A stretch of DNA of 64,000 bases from JAFGPL01 sp046485045 (GTDB lineage: Bacteria; Bacteroidota; Bacteroidia; Bacteroidales; UBA10428), in contig JAWOHT010000200.1 of assembly GCA_046485045.1 (NCBI GenBank), positions 62,001-126,000 on the forward strand, in the 5' to 3' direction. Positions within the stretch are counted from its first letter, which is position 1. Each line of letters begins with the position of its first letter. The notes beneath the pieces are model-generated. The model did no database searches and had not been told where the DNA came from. It saw only the letters and a list, made by a program, of their open reading frames with translations. A program made the translations under genes and the position numbers. Below, in pieces: positions 8,768 to 19,300 of the stretch.

Positions 8768-11700
8768 ATGCAGAAAAAAGTTATTGTAATATCAGTTTTG
8801 GTGTACACATTTTGTATTTCTTTTTCACAAGATACAATCACCGGAATTGTTAACCATTATCTGAAGGTTTTAGCGGTGGGTGCAGATGAGGTAAACTATG
8901 AAGATCATCCGGAAATTTCTTATTTTAAGGAGGGAGATAAGGTTTTACTGATACAGATGACAGGGGTAGAACTCGATATAACCGGTGGAACCGGCAACAG
9001 GGGTGAACCTGTACGGGGATCAAAAACATCGGACAAAAACACGGGCAGATATGAGATTCTTCGGGTTGAGGAGGTAGATATTATTAACAAAAAAATTATT
9101 TTCACCTCCAGCCTTATGAACACCTATAACAGTGGAGAAAAAATTCAACTCGTGCGCGTGCTTGAATGTGAAAACAACGCCGTTATAAGTGGCACAGTTA
9201 CTGCCAAAGACTGGGATGGAAATTCGGGGGGTATTCTTATTCTTATCGTTTACGATACGCTTCGCTTCGAAGGCAATATAGATGTTTCTAACAAAGGCTT
9301 CAGGGGCGCTTCACCAGAAACTGGTTATACCGGAGGATGCCGTCCGGCTAATGATACTGTGAATTTTCTGGCTGCTGAAACAAACAGGGCCGGAAACAAG
9401 GGAGAAGGCAATGTAAGTACAACTTTTCCATATACCAAAGGATGTTTTTTTGCTTCTTCAGGCGGCGGTGGCGGAAACGGTTTATTTTCGGGTGGCGGCG
9501 GTGGCAGCAATTTTGGTGACGGTGGAAATGGCGGAAGACAAGAGGCTTCTTGTATTGCTGTTCCCCCTTTGGCTATGGGGGGGCTGAATGCAAACGACCT
9601 TTACAGTAATAATTGCATTACTATGGGCGGTGGTGGCGGCACCGGGGTGCAAAGCACAGGTACAACAGCCTCCAATGGAGGAAATGGCGGGGGTATAGTA
9701 ATCATCGCAGCCAATATGGTGATTGGCAATAACCGTACTATACTCGCAAGAGGAGAAGATGTTACCGGCGGACCTTATAATGCCAGCGGCGGTGGCGGCG
9801 GGGCCGGGGGAACAGTACTGCTTGATGCTTCATCCTTTTCAGGCAATCTGAATATCTCGGTGAAAGGGGGTAAGGGCGGAAATACCGGTACCAATTGCAA
9901 AGGTTCCGGTGGCGGCGGAGGCGGTGGCTTGTTCTGGATTTCCGGTCAGGATATTACATCCTTTACCTGTGATACTTCAGGGGGAGCCCCGGGAATAGTG
10001 TCGTCATGTGTACCCACAACAACGGGTTATCCGGGACAATCCGGCAAAACAAATATATCACTGAGGTTACCACTAAACGGCTTTTTATTTAATGTGATAA
10101 GGGGAAAAGATACGCTTTGTGCCGGTCAGCAACCTAAAATCATTACAGGTAGTAATCCTAAGGGCGGAGATGGAAATTACACCTTTGAATGGGAACAAAG
10201 CCCTGATATGTCAACCTGGATAAATGCTGCCGGTTCGGGCGCCAACCAGCGCGATTTTACACCTGTACCACTCAATAACACAACCTATTTCAGAAGAATA
10301 GTCAGCGTTGGCGGTATCACACCACAGGCAGACACCGTAAGTAAAGTTATTGAAATCTATGTCTATCCTGCAATATCCAATACTGAAATTTCCGGCACCG
10401 ATACCATTTGTTATAATCTTACGGCTTTACCGGTAACAGGAAGCCAGCCTGCCGGCGGAGACAATACAAATTACACTTACCAGTGGCAGACAAGCCTAAA
10501 CTCAATCAACTGGAATGATGCCGGCAGTCTGCTTACTACCAATCAACCCTATCTTCCCGGACAATTAAATGCCACAAGGTATTATAGAAGGTTTGTTACT
10601 TCAACCAAATTCTGTTCGGGTTACAGCGACACTGTTTGTATTACCGTGTTGTCTTCAATTTCCAATAATTATTTCAAACCAATGGCAGACACTACTATCT
10701 GCCAGGGTTTGGCGCCGGGGGTTATACGTGCCGAACAGCCCACTAACGGCGATGGGGTTTATACCTACCAATGGCAGAAGAAAGATGTTTCGGGTTGGGA
10801 AGATATACCATTAAGTAATACTAAAGAATATACAACAGGGCCAATTACAACATCAACCCAGTACAGACGTATTGTTTTCTCCGGTAACGATAAAGCCTGC
10901 ATCGATACATCATCCGATATTAAAAATATTATAGTTTTGGCAGCTATTGCCAATAATAGTATTTCAACCGATTCTTCAAGATACTGTTACGGTGATGTAC
11001 CCCGAATAATCAATGGTTCAGCCCCTTCAGGAGCCAACGGACCAGGGTCATACGCTTACAAATGGCTGATAAATGAAGGTACAGGATGGAATGAAATCGC
11101 TAATGCAACAGACATTCACCATGCGCATTCAACTCTTACACAAATATCTGAATTTAAGCGCATTGTAATTTCAGGAATGTATGGCGCATGTAAAGATACT
11201 ACTGCCCCACTCTATATCACTGTAATACCTGCAATAATAAACAATCATGGACTTGATGCACAGGCCGTCTGCGAAAACAATGCCCCTCTGCCTTTTTCAC
11301 CTCCTGCTGCAACAGGCGGCACCGGGTCATTTGTTTATAAATGGCTTATAAGGCCCGAAGGCGCTGCAACATGGTATGAAGCGCCCGGGGTGAATGACCA
11401 GACTGGTTATGCATCTCCTGCATTGACAGACTCTGCCGTTTTCGCCAGGAGGGTGGTTACCGATATCTGTGCAGATACCAGCGAGACTGTTGAAGTACAT
11501 GTTTATAAAAGAATTAAAAACAATATTATTACCGGTAATAGTTTAAAATACACTTGTTACAATTCGCCCGAACCACTTGCCGGGTCTTTTCCTCTTGACG
11601 GTAAACACAATGATTACATGTACCTCTGGCAGATGGCCTATACCACCGATGCATGGACAGATGCCGCGGGAAATACATCTAATAACTTACAGAATTTTGA

Positions 11701-12868
11701 GACCGAAAACCTTACCTCCCCAAAATATTACCGTAGAATTGTATTTTCATCTGCCCAGGGTGCAGAATGTGTTGATACCAGCAATTATGTGCAGGTGTTG
11801 ATTAACCAGATACCCTCGGGAGATATTCTGTCTTCGAAAGATACAACATGCGAAGGGGGAAATATTAAAATAAAATTTAACATTTCAGGCGATCACGGGC
11901 CCTGGAATGTAACTTTTGGTGACGAAACGGCGATAGGTTCAAAAATAACAACTGCCGCAGGCATAGATTCTGCAGAATTTTTATTCAACACCTCCCAGAA
12001 TGTCCGCATTTTGTCTATAGAAGACGACAGCGGGTGTTTTGCAGACCTCTCGGCTACAACCGGACAGGTGAATATAAAAGTTTTTGAAATTCCCGAAGCC
12101 AATGCCGGGGAGAATGCCGAGATATGCGATACACGTTACACCCTTGAAGCGGCCAAAAGTTTACCCAATACAACCGGATTGTGGCAATCATCGCTGGGGG
12201 ATTTTGATAATGTTTTGCTGGAAAATGCTACTTTAAATATTAAACCTTTTGATGACGGAAAGTTGAACGGTTGGGCAAAGTGGACCGAAACCAACTGGAG
12301 ATGTACCGATTCAGACAGCGTGTACCTGATATTCTATGAACAGCCACCCGAAGTTGATGCGGGTGCAGACAAAACACTCGAATTTGTTTTTCAAACATCA
12401 CTCGAAGCAATCCCGCAACTGTTTGGAAGTAGCAAATGGACTGTATCTAAAGGCAATGCAGATTTTGATAACGATTCACTTCCCGGCGCTTTTGTCAGCG
12501 GGCTTGAGTGGGACAATGTGCTTAAATGGACAGTTACAAACGGCACTTGTCCTTCTGTTTCTGACAGTGTGAATATCTTTGTCAACGACCTGAAGTTGCC
12601 CAACGGATTTGCCCCCAATAATGGCTCTATGGATGTATTCAAAGTGGAGATTGAAAATGCCGAGAAAATTGAACTGATTATTTTTAACCGTCTGGGGCAG
12701 GTTGTTTTTGAGGAAACCAATTACACCGAGGGTAATTTCTGGGATGGTACCAACCGGAAGAATAATACAGAATTACCCGAAGGCACCTATTTTTATGTGT
12801 TAAAGGTTAAAATAGCGGGCAAAAGTGAAATGAAACCTAAAAAAAGTTATATCGAACTGCTGAGATAA
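8768..12868 (+). CDS. T9SS type B sorting-domain surface protein (gliding motility-associated C-terminal domain)
   Basis: This is a large secreted protein of 1366 residues from the ATG at 8768; an in-frame TTG at 8738 lies inside the promoter and is not used here. A signal peptide (MQKKVIVISVLVYTFCISFS) is followed by a beta-rich N-terminal domain. A glycine-rich region at about 230-395 has many GGGGG runs. Then come about six Ig-like repeats of 80-90 residues (about 440-1010), each with a Y-x-W core (YTYQWQ, YAYKWL, YMYLWQ) and a closing RRIV. The last ~90 residues (LPNGFAPNNG, IFNRLGQVVFE, LPEGTYFYVLKV) are the T9SS type B sorting domain, which sends cargo across the outer membrane. The next gene, one base away, is its PorP/SprF partner. 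An adhesin or SprB-like filament role is likely but inferred. Confidence 0.88.
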   Translation: MQKKVIVISVLVYTFCISFSQDTITGIVNHYLKVLAVGADEVNYEDHPEISYFKEGDKVLLIQMTGVELDITGGTGNRGEPVRGSKTSDKNTGRYEILRVEEVDIINKKIIFTSSLMNTYNSGEKIQLVRVLECENNAVISGTVTAKDWDGNSGGILILIVYDTLRFEGNIDVSNKGFRGASPETGYTGGCRPANDTVNFLAAETNRAGNKGEGNVSTTFPYTKGCFFASSGGGGGNGLFSGGGGGSNFGDGGNGGRQEASCIAVPPLAMGGLNANDLYSNNCITMGGGGGTGVQSTGTTASNGGNGGGIVIIAANMVIGNNRTILARGEDVTGGPYNASGGGGGAGGTVLLDASSFSGNLNISVKGGKGGNTGTNCKGSGGGGGGGLFWISGQDITSFTCDTSGGAPGIVSSCVPTTTGYPGQSGKTNISLRLPLNGFLFNVIRGKDTLCAGQQPKIITGSNPKGGDGNYTFEWEQSPDMSTWINAAGSGANQRDFTPVPLNNTTYFRRIVSVGGITPQADTVSKVIEIYVYPAISNTEISGTDTICYNLTALPVTGSQPAGGDNTNYTYQWQTSLNSINWNDAGSLLTTNQPYLPGQLNATRYYRRFVTSTKFCSGYSDTVCITVLSSISNNYFKPMADTTICQGLAPGVIRAEQPTNGDGVYTYQWQKKDVSGWEDIPLSNTKEYTTGPITTSTQYRRIVFSGNDKACIDTSSDIKNIIVLAAIANNSISTDSSRYCYGDVPRIINGSAPSGANGPGSYAYKWLINEGTGWNEIANATDIHHAHSTLTQISEFKRIVISGMYGACKDTTAPLYITVIPAIINNHGLDAQAVCENNAPLPFSPPAATGGTGSFVYKWLIRPEGAATWYEAPGVNDQTGYASPALTDSAVFARRVVTDICADTSETVEVHVYKRIKNNIITGNSLKYTCYNSPEPLAGSFPLDGKHNDYMYLWQMAYTTDAWTDAAGNTSNNLQNFETENLTSPKYYRRIVFSSAQGAECVDTSNYVQVLINQIPSGDILSSKDTTCEGGNIKIKFNISGDHGPWNVTFGDETAIGSKITTAAGIDSAEFLFNTSQNVRILSIEDDSGCFADLSATTGQVNIKVFEIPEANAGENAEICDTRYTLEAAKSLPNTTGLWQSSLGDFDNVLLENATLNIKPFDDGKLNGWAKWTETNWRCTDSDSVYLIFYEQPPEVDAGADKTLEFVFQTSLEAIPQLFGSSKWTVSKGNADFDNDSLPGAFVSGLEWDNVLKWTVTNGTCPSVSDSVNIFVNDLKLPNGFAPNNGSMDVFKVEIENAEKIELIIFNRLGQVVFEETNYTEGNFWDGTNRKNNTELPEGTYFYVLKVKIAGKSEMKPKKSYIELLR

Positions 12869-12869
12869 G

Positions 12870-13787
12870 ATGTATCAAAAAATTTATATATTGACCGTTC
12901 TGCTTTTCATTTTCGCCTTAAAAGGGAGATGTCAGGACCGTTCTATTCTAAACAGCCAGTACCAGTTCAACGGGATGGTGATCAATCCGGCGTATGCCGG
13001 GCGCAACGAGGTTTCAACCTTTTTGTTTTCATACCGTAACCAATGGATGGGTTTTGAAGGCGCCCCTAAGGCTTATACGCTTAGCCTGCACTGGCCCATG
13101 AAAAATATTAAAACCGCCCTGGGCGTGTTGGGCTACCAGGAAGAGATCGGGCCGAGAAAATCTTCGAGCGTTTACTTTAACTATGCACACAGGATAGTTT
13201 TAGGAAATGGCAAATTGTCAATGGGACTCAGGGGAGGGATAACATCGGGCAGGTTCGAAATGATTGACCTTGGAAACGGTGAATTTGTTTTTGATGATAA
13301 ACTTCAAAACTTTCTTCTACCAAATTTTGGATTGGGTACCTATTATTACAACCGTAATTTTTTTGCGGGTTTTTCCATACCCCTGCTCCTGGGTTATAGA
13401 GTAGAAGATAAGTCGAAAGGGTTGCAAGTTTACCACGATTTCATTAACTACAGTTATTGCTTTACTGCGGGCTATTCATTCCCTATAAACAATATTTTAA
13501 GGCTTCAACCTTCAACCTTAATAAGTTATCAAAAGAGCTATTCGTTTTTTACCGATATCAACATGAACCTTATATACAAGGATATTTTCATGGGGGGACT
13601 ATCTTACAGGCCAGACGAAGCATTCATTTTTTTATTTAACTGGAAAATGAATTATCAGTCAAGGCTTGGTGTTTCATACGACTTCGGAATGGGAAATTTG
13701 AGTAAATATCATAGTGGTTCGCTTGAATTTACTTTTCAATATGAATTTGGATATAAAATAAAGGTAACTGATCCGGGAAACTTTTAA
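12870..13787 (+). CDS. PorP/SprF family type IX secretion membrane protein
   Basis: This is a predicted outer-membrane beta barrel of 305 residues with signal peptide MYQKIYILTVLLFIFALKG. The family N-terminus is clear: SQYQFNGMVINPAYAGRNE, then FSYRNQWMGFEGAPKAYTLS. These are the hallmark positions of PorP/SprF. Members are dedicated partners that help export or anchor a type B cargo protein encoded next door; SprF does this for SprB in Flavobacterium. Here the cargo gene stops one base upstream, so the pair is translationally coupled. The C-terminus alternates hydrophobic beta strands and ends in an aromatic-rich strand. The family assignment is firm. Confidence 0.93.
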   Translation: MYQKIYILTVLLFIFALKGRCQDRSILNSQYQFNGMVINPAYAGRNEVSTFLFSYRNQWMGFEGAPKAYTLSLHWPMKNIKTALGVLGYQEEIGPRKSSSVYFNYAHRIVLGNGKLSMGLRGGITSGRFEMIDLGNGEFVFDDKLQNFLLPNFGLGTYYYNRNFFAGFSIPLLLGYRVEDKSKGLQVYHDFINYSYCFTAGYSFPINNILRLQPSTLISYQKSYSFFTDINMNLIYKDIFMGGLSYRPDEAFIFLFNWKMNYQSRLGVSYDFGMGNLSKYHSGSLEFTFQYEFGYKIKVTDPGNF

Positions 13788-13790
13788 AAT

Positions 13791-15230
13791 ATGCGGAAAT
13801 ACAATTACCATATTATCGCAATATTTATTTTTCATGCAATTCTCATGCAATCCTTTGCGCAGAAATATTTCACTGTTCAGAAGCTTTCTTTAAGCAATCC
13901 GCAAAGCGATGCATATGCACCTATGTTTTTCGGGAATGACCTTGTTTTTGTTTCAAACCGGAAAAATGATGTTTTTATTACCCACACCGATATGAGCGAC
14001 AGGCCGTTGAACAACATCTATCTCGTAAATCAGCGGAAACCGGGCAAATTCGGTTCGATGCAACTGTTTTCAAAAGATGTATCAACAAGGTACAACGAAG
14101 GCCCCGTATCTTTCAGCAAAGATGGTAAAACCATGTATTTTTCCCGTACCGTTGATGTTTCAAGAGGTTTCGGCAACAGCCTCGGGGGAGATACCACCCT
14201 GGGAATCTGGACAGCCGAACTTGTGGACAGAAACTGGGTAAATATTAAACCCATTCAAAGATTCAACAGGCCTAATTTCAATCACAGTTTTCCTTTTATT
14301 ACCGAAGACGGCAAACAGCTTTTCTTTGCTTCTGACGACCCAAAAGGTCTGGGAGGATATGACATTTATGTGTCAAAACTTGAAAGCGGGGGATGGGGAC
14401 CTGCACAAAACCTTGGCAATAAAATCAATACTAAAGAAAACGATATTTTTCCATTTTACCATTCAAGCGGCAGACTGTATTTTTCGTCGCGCGGGCATGA
14501 TGATAATTCAGATCTTGATATTTTTTATTCGGAACTGATAGACGGGGTATTGCAGGATCCAATAAAATTGCCTGCGCCTTTTAATACAAATTCAGATGAT
14601 TTCAGCTTCATCATTAATTCAACAATGGACACGGGCTTCTTTGCATCAAACCGCTCGCAATCGCGTGATATTTATATGTTTAATTCAACCCTGCCGGTTT
14701 TCACAAATTGTCCCGGGCAACAGGAGAATGATTATTGTTATATATTCTATGAGCAGGGAAGCATAGACCTTGATACAACCACTTTTAGTTATGAATGGGA
14801 CTTGGGTGACGGCACAAAAATACGCGACCTTGAAGCCAACCATTGTTATAAGAAACCCGGACTATACAATATAAAACTAAATGTAATTGATACGCTTACA
14901 GGTGAGGTTTATTTCAGCCAGGCAGAATATGAACACCTGGTAGAAGAGATTGTACAACCCTATATAACAATGCCCGACACCATTTCGGTATCCCGGGAGG
15001 TTGCTTTCGATGCAAATAAAACGCACCTTTTGAACTTCGATATCGAAAATTATTATTGGGATTTCGGAGACGGAACCAGGGCTACCGGTGTATCAGTCAA
15101 TCATGTGTATACAAAACCGGGGTCTTTTATGATTCAACTTGGTATAACAAGTACCACAACCGGTGAAAACCAGACACCGCAGCAAAGGTGTGTTGTAAGA
15201 CCACTGATTGTGGTCAGGGAAAGTAACTGA
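13791..15230 (+). CDS. Secreted PD40 beta-propeller and PKD-domain protein
   Basis: This is an exported protein of 479 residues with signal peptide MRKYNYHIIAIFIFHAILMQSFA. The first ~290 residues hold WD40-like PD40 repeats (DLVFVSNRKND, KTMYFSRTVD, KQLFFASDDPKGLGGYDIYV, GRLYFSSRGHDDNSDLDIFY). Two PKD domains follow, with the typical YEWDLGDGTK and YYWDFGDGTRATG signatures. It resembles PorE-type propeller proteins but lacks an OmpA-like domain, so peptidoglycan binding is not supported. It begins three bases after the PorP/SprF gene and is surely in the same operon. It may be a periplasmic or surface accessory of that cargo system. Confidence 0.82.
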   Translation: MRKYNYHIIAIFIFHAILMQSFAQKYFTVQKLSLSNPQSDAYAPMFFGNDLVFVSNRKNDVFITHTDMSDRPLNNIYLVNQRKPGKFGSMQLFSKDVSTRYNEGPVSFSKDGKTMYFSRTVDVSRGFGNSLGGDTTLGIWTAELVDRNWVNIKPIQRFNRPNFNHSFPFITEDGKQLFFASDDPKGLGGYDIYVSKLESGGWGPAQNLGNKINTKENDIFPFYHSSGRLYFSSRGHDDNSDLDIFYSELIDGVLQDPIKLPAPFNTNSDDFSFIINSTMDTGFFASNRSQSRDIYMFNSTLPVFTNCPGQQENDYCYIFYEQGSIDLDTTTFSYEWDLGDGTKIRDLEANHCYKKPGLYNIKLNVIDTLTGEVYFSQAEYEHLVEEIVQPYITMPDTISVSREVAFDANKTHLLNFDIENYYWDFGDGTRATGVSVNHVYTKPGSFMIQLGITSTTTGENQTPQQRCVVRPLIVVRESN

Positions 15231-15319
15231 TTTTAAAAAAAATATCTTTTGGATCGAACTTTGCAGGTATAATTGCGTAAAGTGTTATTATGAGAAAAAT
15301 TAATTATAATTAATTGTTT

Positions 15320-16288
15320 ATGAGGCATATTTTTTATTGCATCACAGCCTGTTTCATACTAATCCCAAATACATATGGCCAGCCTGTGCCGGCAGGGGAT
15401 GAAAACATTCCTTACCTGATGACATTTGGCCCAAAAGCAGAAAAATCATGGGGCGATGATGATTTTTCACAAACATTTTTTTTCAGGATACCCAAAGATT
15501 TTAAAGAACCCATATATATCAAAGTTTATGATCCGGATGTAGGCGGGGCTCTTGATGAACTTAACGGTGTTTGGGATACAAAAACAACCTTTTCTGTATT
15601 CGGGGGCAAAGAGTGTTTTACCCACAAAGATGCACAGGAAACCCAACCGGTTGGCAATTACAAAAGCGGTAATCTGCTGGCAACAAAAACATTTGGTGAA
15701 GATGCACGTTACGACAAAGGATGGTACACTTTTGGTCCTTTCAATCCTTCCGAAGGAGAGTTTGTATCAAAATTCGACGGTTACATTTTCAAGATTGTGG
15801 CAGATGGAATTGCCGGAGACGATGGAAATTTGTACAGGTATTACCTAAGCACAAGCTACAGTGAAAACAAACCTATCGAAGGAGCCAACGCATTTACCTA
15901 TGAATACTCTTTCAGGATGCATGATGATCCTAACGAGGTGTCACATATTTATCCGTATGTTGACGATAGGACAATTAGCGTAAAATTGTCGAACTTCGAC
16001 TGGGACAGCGACGGATTTATCAGAACAGTATCTGTGGCAAGGCAGGGACAGATAAGTAAAGTATCTGGTGATAACGAATGGGTGGAAGATGAGTTTAAAA
16101 TACTCGATGAGGAACGTAATAAATCACTTGATATTCAGTTTATTAAAAGAAGAAATCTGCCTGTAAAGAACAACAATGTTGTTATAAATATACGAAACCA
16201 ATACGGGGAACTGCTTCCATTCTTTGTCATTCCAATCGGAGGGGTTCCTAAATACAAATATTCCATTGGCACCAAAAAACCAAATTAA
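15320..16288 (+). CDS. Secreted protein of unknown function
   Basis: No family was recognised. The ATG at 15320 is chosen over a TTG two codons earlier; it gives 322 residues with a signal peptide (RHIFYCITACFILIPNTYG). The mature protein is rich in aromatic, Asp and Gly residues and looks all-beta, with segments such as TFFFRIPKDFKEPIYIKVYD and YDKGWYTFGPFNPSEG. The motif YIKVYDPDVGG suggests a jelly-roll or C2-like sandwich, which is a guess. It follows the PKD-protein gene by 89 bases and precedes the propeller/PP2C sensor by 21, so it belongs to the surface-protein locus and may be exported with it. Confidence 0.7.
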   Translation: MRHIFYCITACFILIPNTYGQPVPAGDENIPYLMTFGPKAEKSWGDDDFSQTFFFRIPKDFKEPIYIKVYDPDVGGALDELNGVWDTKTTFSVFGGKECFTHKDAQETQPVGNYKSGNLLATKTFGEDARYDKGWYTFGPFNPSEGEFVSKFDGYIFKIVADGIAGDDGNLYRYYLSTSYSENKPIEGANAFTYEYSFRMHDDPNEVSHIYPYVDDRTISVKLSNFDWDSDGFIRTVSVARQGQISKVSGDNEWVEDEFKILDEERNKSLDIQFIKRRNLPVKNNNVVINIRNQYGELLPFFVIPIGGVPKYKYSIGTKKPN

Positions 16289-16309
16289 TGACAAGCAAAT
16301 AATTTGAAA

Positions 16310-19300
16310 ATGAACAGATCATTATCCGGAAAACTACTAATTGTAAGCCTTACCCTTTACTATCTTAGTTCTCTTGTTTCGTTTAACCAAAGTTTTAAAT
16401 TCAAAAGATTTGGTGTACAACAGGGAATATGCCATCCTTTTGTATACACAATCAACCAGGATAAAAACGGTTTTATATGGATAGGAACCGGTGAAGGTTT
16501 GTGCAGGTTCGACGGATTTGATTTCAGCAGTGATGCGGTTCCGGAAAATGTTGATCGCGACGTAGCCAATATCAGTTTTAAAGACTCTAAAGGCAACCTT
16601 TGGTTTGGTTTTCAGAACGGGGCCATCGTTTCTTATAACGGTAAGAAATTTTCACCAGTTAAAACAATCGAGCCTGTAAAAGGCACCATCACCGGGTTTG
16701 CTGAAGATGCAGAGGGCAATGTACTGGCCTCTTCGATGACGGGGGGGATCATCATTATTAAAAACCTTCAGGAAACCAAAAGAATCAGCAGTGAATTAAA
16801 AAACAATTTGTTAACATCAATATACCTGAAAAATAACCTTTTACTTGTCGGCTCCCAGGAAGGTTTGAATATTTATTTATATAAACCCGGCGGTTTGGAA
16901 TTTGAATTGCTGACAGGCATTAAAGAACTTGAATATACCAAAATACAGGTTATCAAACCATCTTCTCCGGATGGAGCATATTGGGTGGGCACAGAAGATG
17001 ACGGGCTGTTTCATTTAAATATTGACAACAATGGATCATATACCATTAAGAAAACAGGGGAACAATTTAACCTTGGCACCCTTAATGTACAGTCGGTTTA
17101 TGAGGACGAAGAAAATAATTTATGGGTAAGCACTTTGCGTTCGGGGGTATATAAATTTATCTACAGCCCGGCTGAAAACATTTTTTCAGATGTGATACAC
17201 TTTACCAAAGAAAATGGCCTTACTGGCAATTCGATTAAAGAAGTGTTTGAAGACAGGGAAGGCAATATATGGATAGCAACATATGGCGATGGGCTGGCAA
17301 TATTCCTGAGCGATGCACTTACATTCTATAATTATCAGGAAAATGGTTTTGACAATAATATCACAGCAGTCTGTGCCCATGATAGCATTGTATGGCTTGG
17401 CAGTATGGGAGGCCTGCTAAAGATCAATATTGCCAAAGAAAATGAGCCTTTCAGATTCAACACAGCGCATGGGTTACCAAATGATCTTATCACAGCTTTG
17501 CACTACAGCAATAACGGGACCTTATGGATTGGCACCGAAAAGAACGGTCTTTACAGGATGAATATAGCATCCGGTAAAATTTCAAAATTCAACTATCAGG
17601 CCAATTCGATTGGGCTTTCTGTAAAATCAATTATTGGTGAAGGCAATTCGTTATATGCCGCCACAAAAGAGGGAATATTCTATTTTAACCTTGAAAACAA
17701 TGAAAGGCTGCATTACAGCACAAACAACGGCCTGCCTCATAATGTTATCGAACATATTTTTCTTGACAACGAGAACAACCTGTTATTTGCAACCCAGGCA
17801 AACGGCATATACGCCATTGATGCATTCGGTGAAATACAGGAACGGTTTATTACCGGTGATTATGAACTCGATTTTAATTCCATTGCACAAGACAAGAATG
17901 GCAATATCTGGGCTTCTACCTATGGTTTTGGAGTTTATTTTTTCGGTAAAGACACCATCATTAATATTACAGCAGAAAATGGTCTGAGGTCTGATTTTTG
18001 TTACAGCATCATTGCTTCTGATGAAGGAAATATATGGGTAGGACACAGGCTGGGTATTACTAAAATTAACATCAGCAATTTTTCATTGTACGTCTACGAT
18101 GTTGAAAAAGGGATAACCGGGGATTGTAACTACAACAGTATAAGTAAGGTCAAAAACGGTAAACTCTATTTTGGAACTACCGAGGGGCTTATATGTTATA
18201 ACCCTTCGAAAGACAAGAGCGCTTTAATACAGCCTAACACAAACATCTTAAGGATATTTGTCAACGACCAGCCCATTGATTTAACGGGCGACATATTGCT
18301 TCCTTACTCAAAATATAAGATCAGGATTGAATTTGCCGGCCTCTACTACCGCGACCCTGAAAGGGTGTTGTATCGCTATAAATTAGATGGGTTTGATCCC
18401 GGCTGGTCAGATGTATCTGATCAGAATTACGTTGTATATCCGCGTATTACAGATGGTAAATATACTTTTTACCTAAAGTCGTTTATTGAAAATGAAACAG
18501 AAATAAGCACACCTGTAAGTTTTAAATTGCGGGTTAAATTGCCTTTTTATAAAACATGGTGGTTCATATTATTATCGCTTCTGTTGATTGTTATCGTTAT
18601 CATTTTGATCATTAAGTTCAGGGAGAGAAAACAAAAACAACTTCAGGAATACCTTGAAAAAAGCCTTGCAGAAAGAACCAAGGAGGTTGTTGAACAGAAA
18701 GAGGAGATTGAAATTAAAAACAGGGACATCACTGATAGTATTAATTATGCACAACGCATACAGGCGAGCATTTTGCCCCCGATAAAGCGTTTGCAGCAGA
18801 ATTTTGCAGGTGCATTTGTTTTTTATCAGCCACGCGATATCGTAAGCGGTGATTTTTACTGGTACGATAAAATTTCTGATTCCAAGTTCATCATTGTGTG
18901 TGCAGATTCTACAGGGCACGGGGTTCCCGGGGCTTTCATGTCTATGATAGGCACTACCCTTATCAAGGATATCTGTTTTAGGGAAGCTACCAGGTCTCCT
19001 TCTGAAATACTCAGAAGCCTTGACCAGGAGCTTAGAAATACCCTCAACCAGAACCTCGAAGCCGAAAAAGCAAATGACGGTATGGATATTATCGTTTGTG
19101 AAATTGACCTCAAATCTTTTTATATACGTTATGCTTCTGCCATGCGCCCGATGATTGTTTACAAAAACGGGGAAGAGATTTATGTGAAAGGCAGCAGAAA
19201 TTCGGTCGGCGGACATTACGACAAATCGGAGAAAGATTTTCAGGATGCGGGAATACAATTAAGCCACGGCGACCTTATCTATATGTTTTCAGATGGTTAT

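Noticed and set aside
8920..12720. Several reverse-strand frames over the glycine-rich and Ig-like coding region
   Set aside because: They are shadows of the repeat-rich cargo gene, with Pro-rich strings that simply mirror GGN codons.
18572..19258. 228-codon reverse frame under the propeller/PP2C gene
   Set aside because: It lies wholly inside a gene with clear PP2C motifs and shows no domain or promoter of its own.
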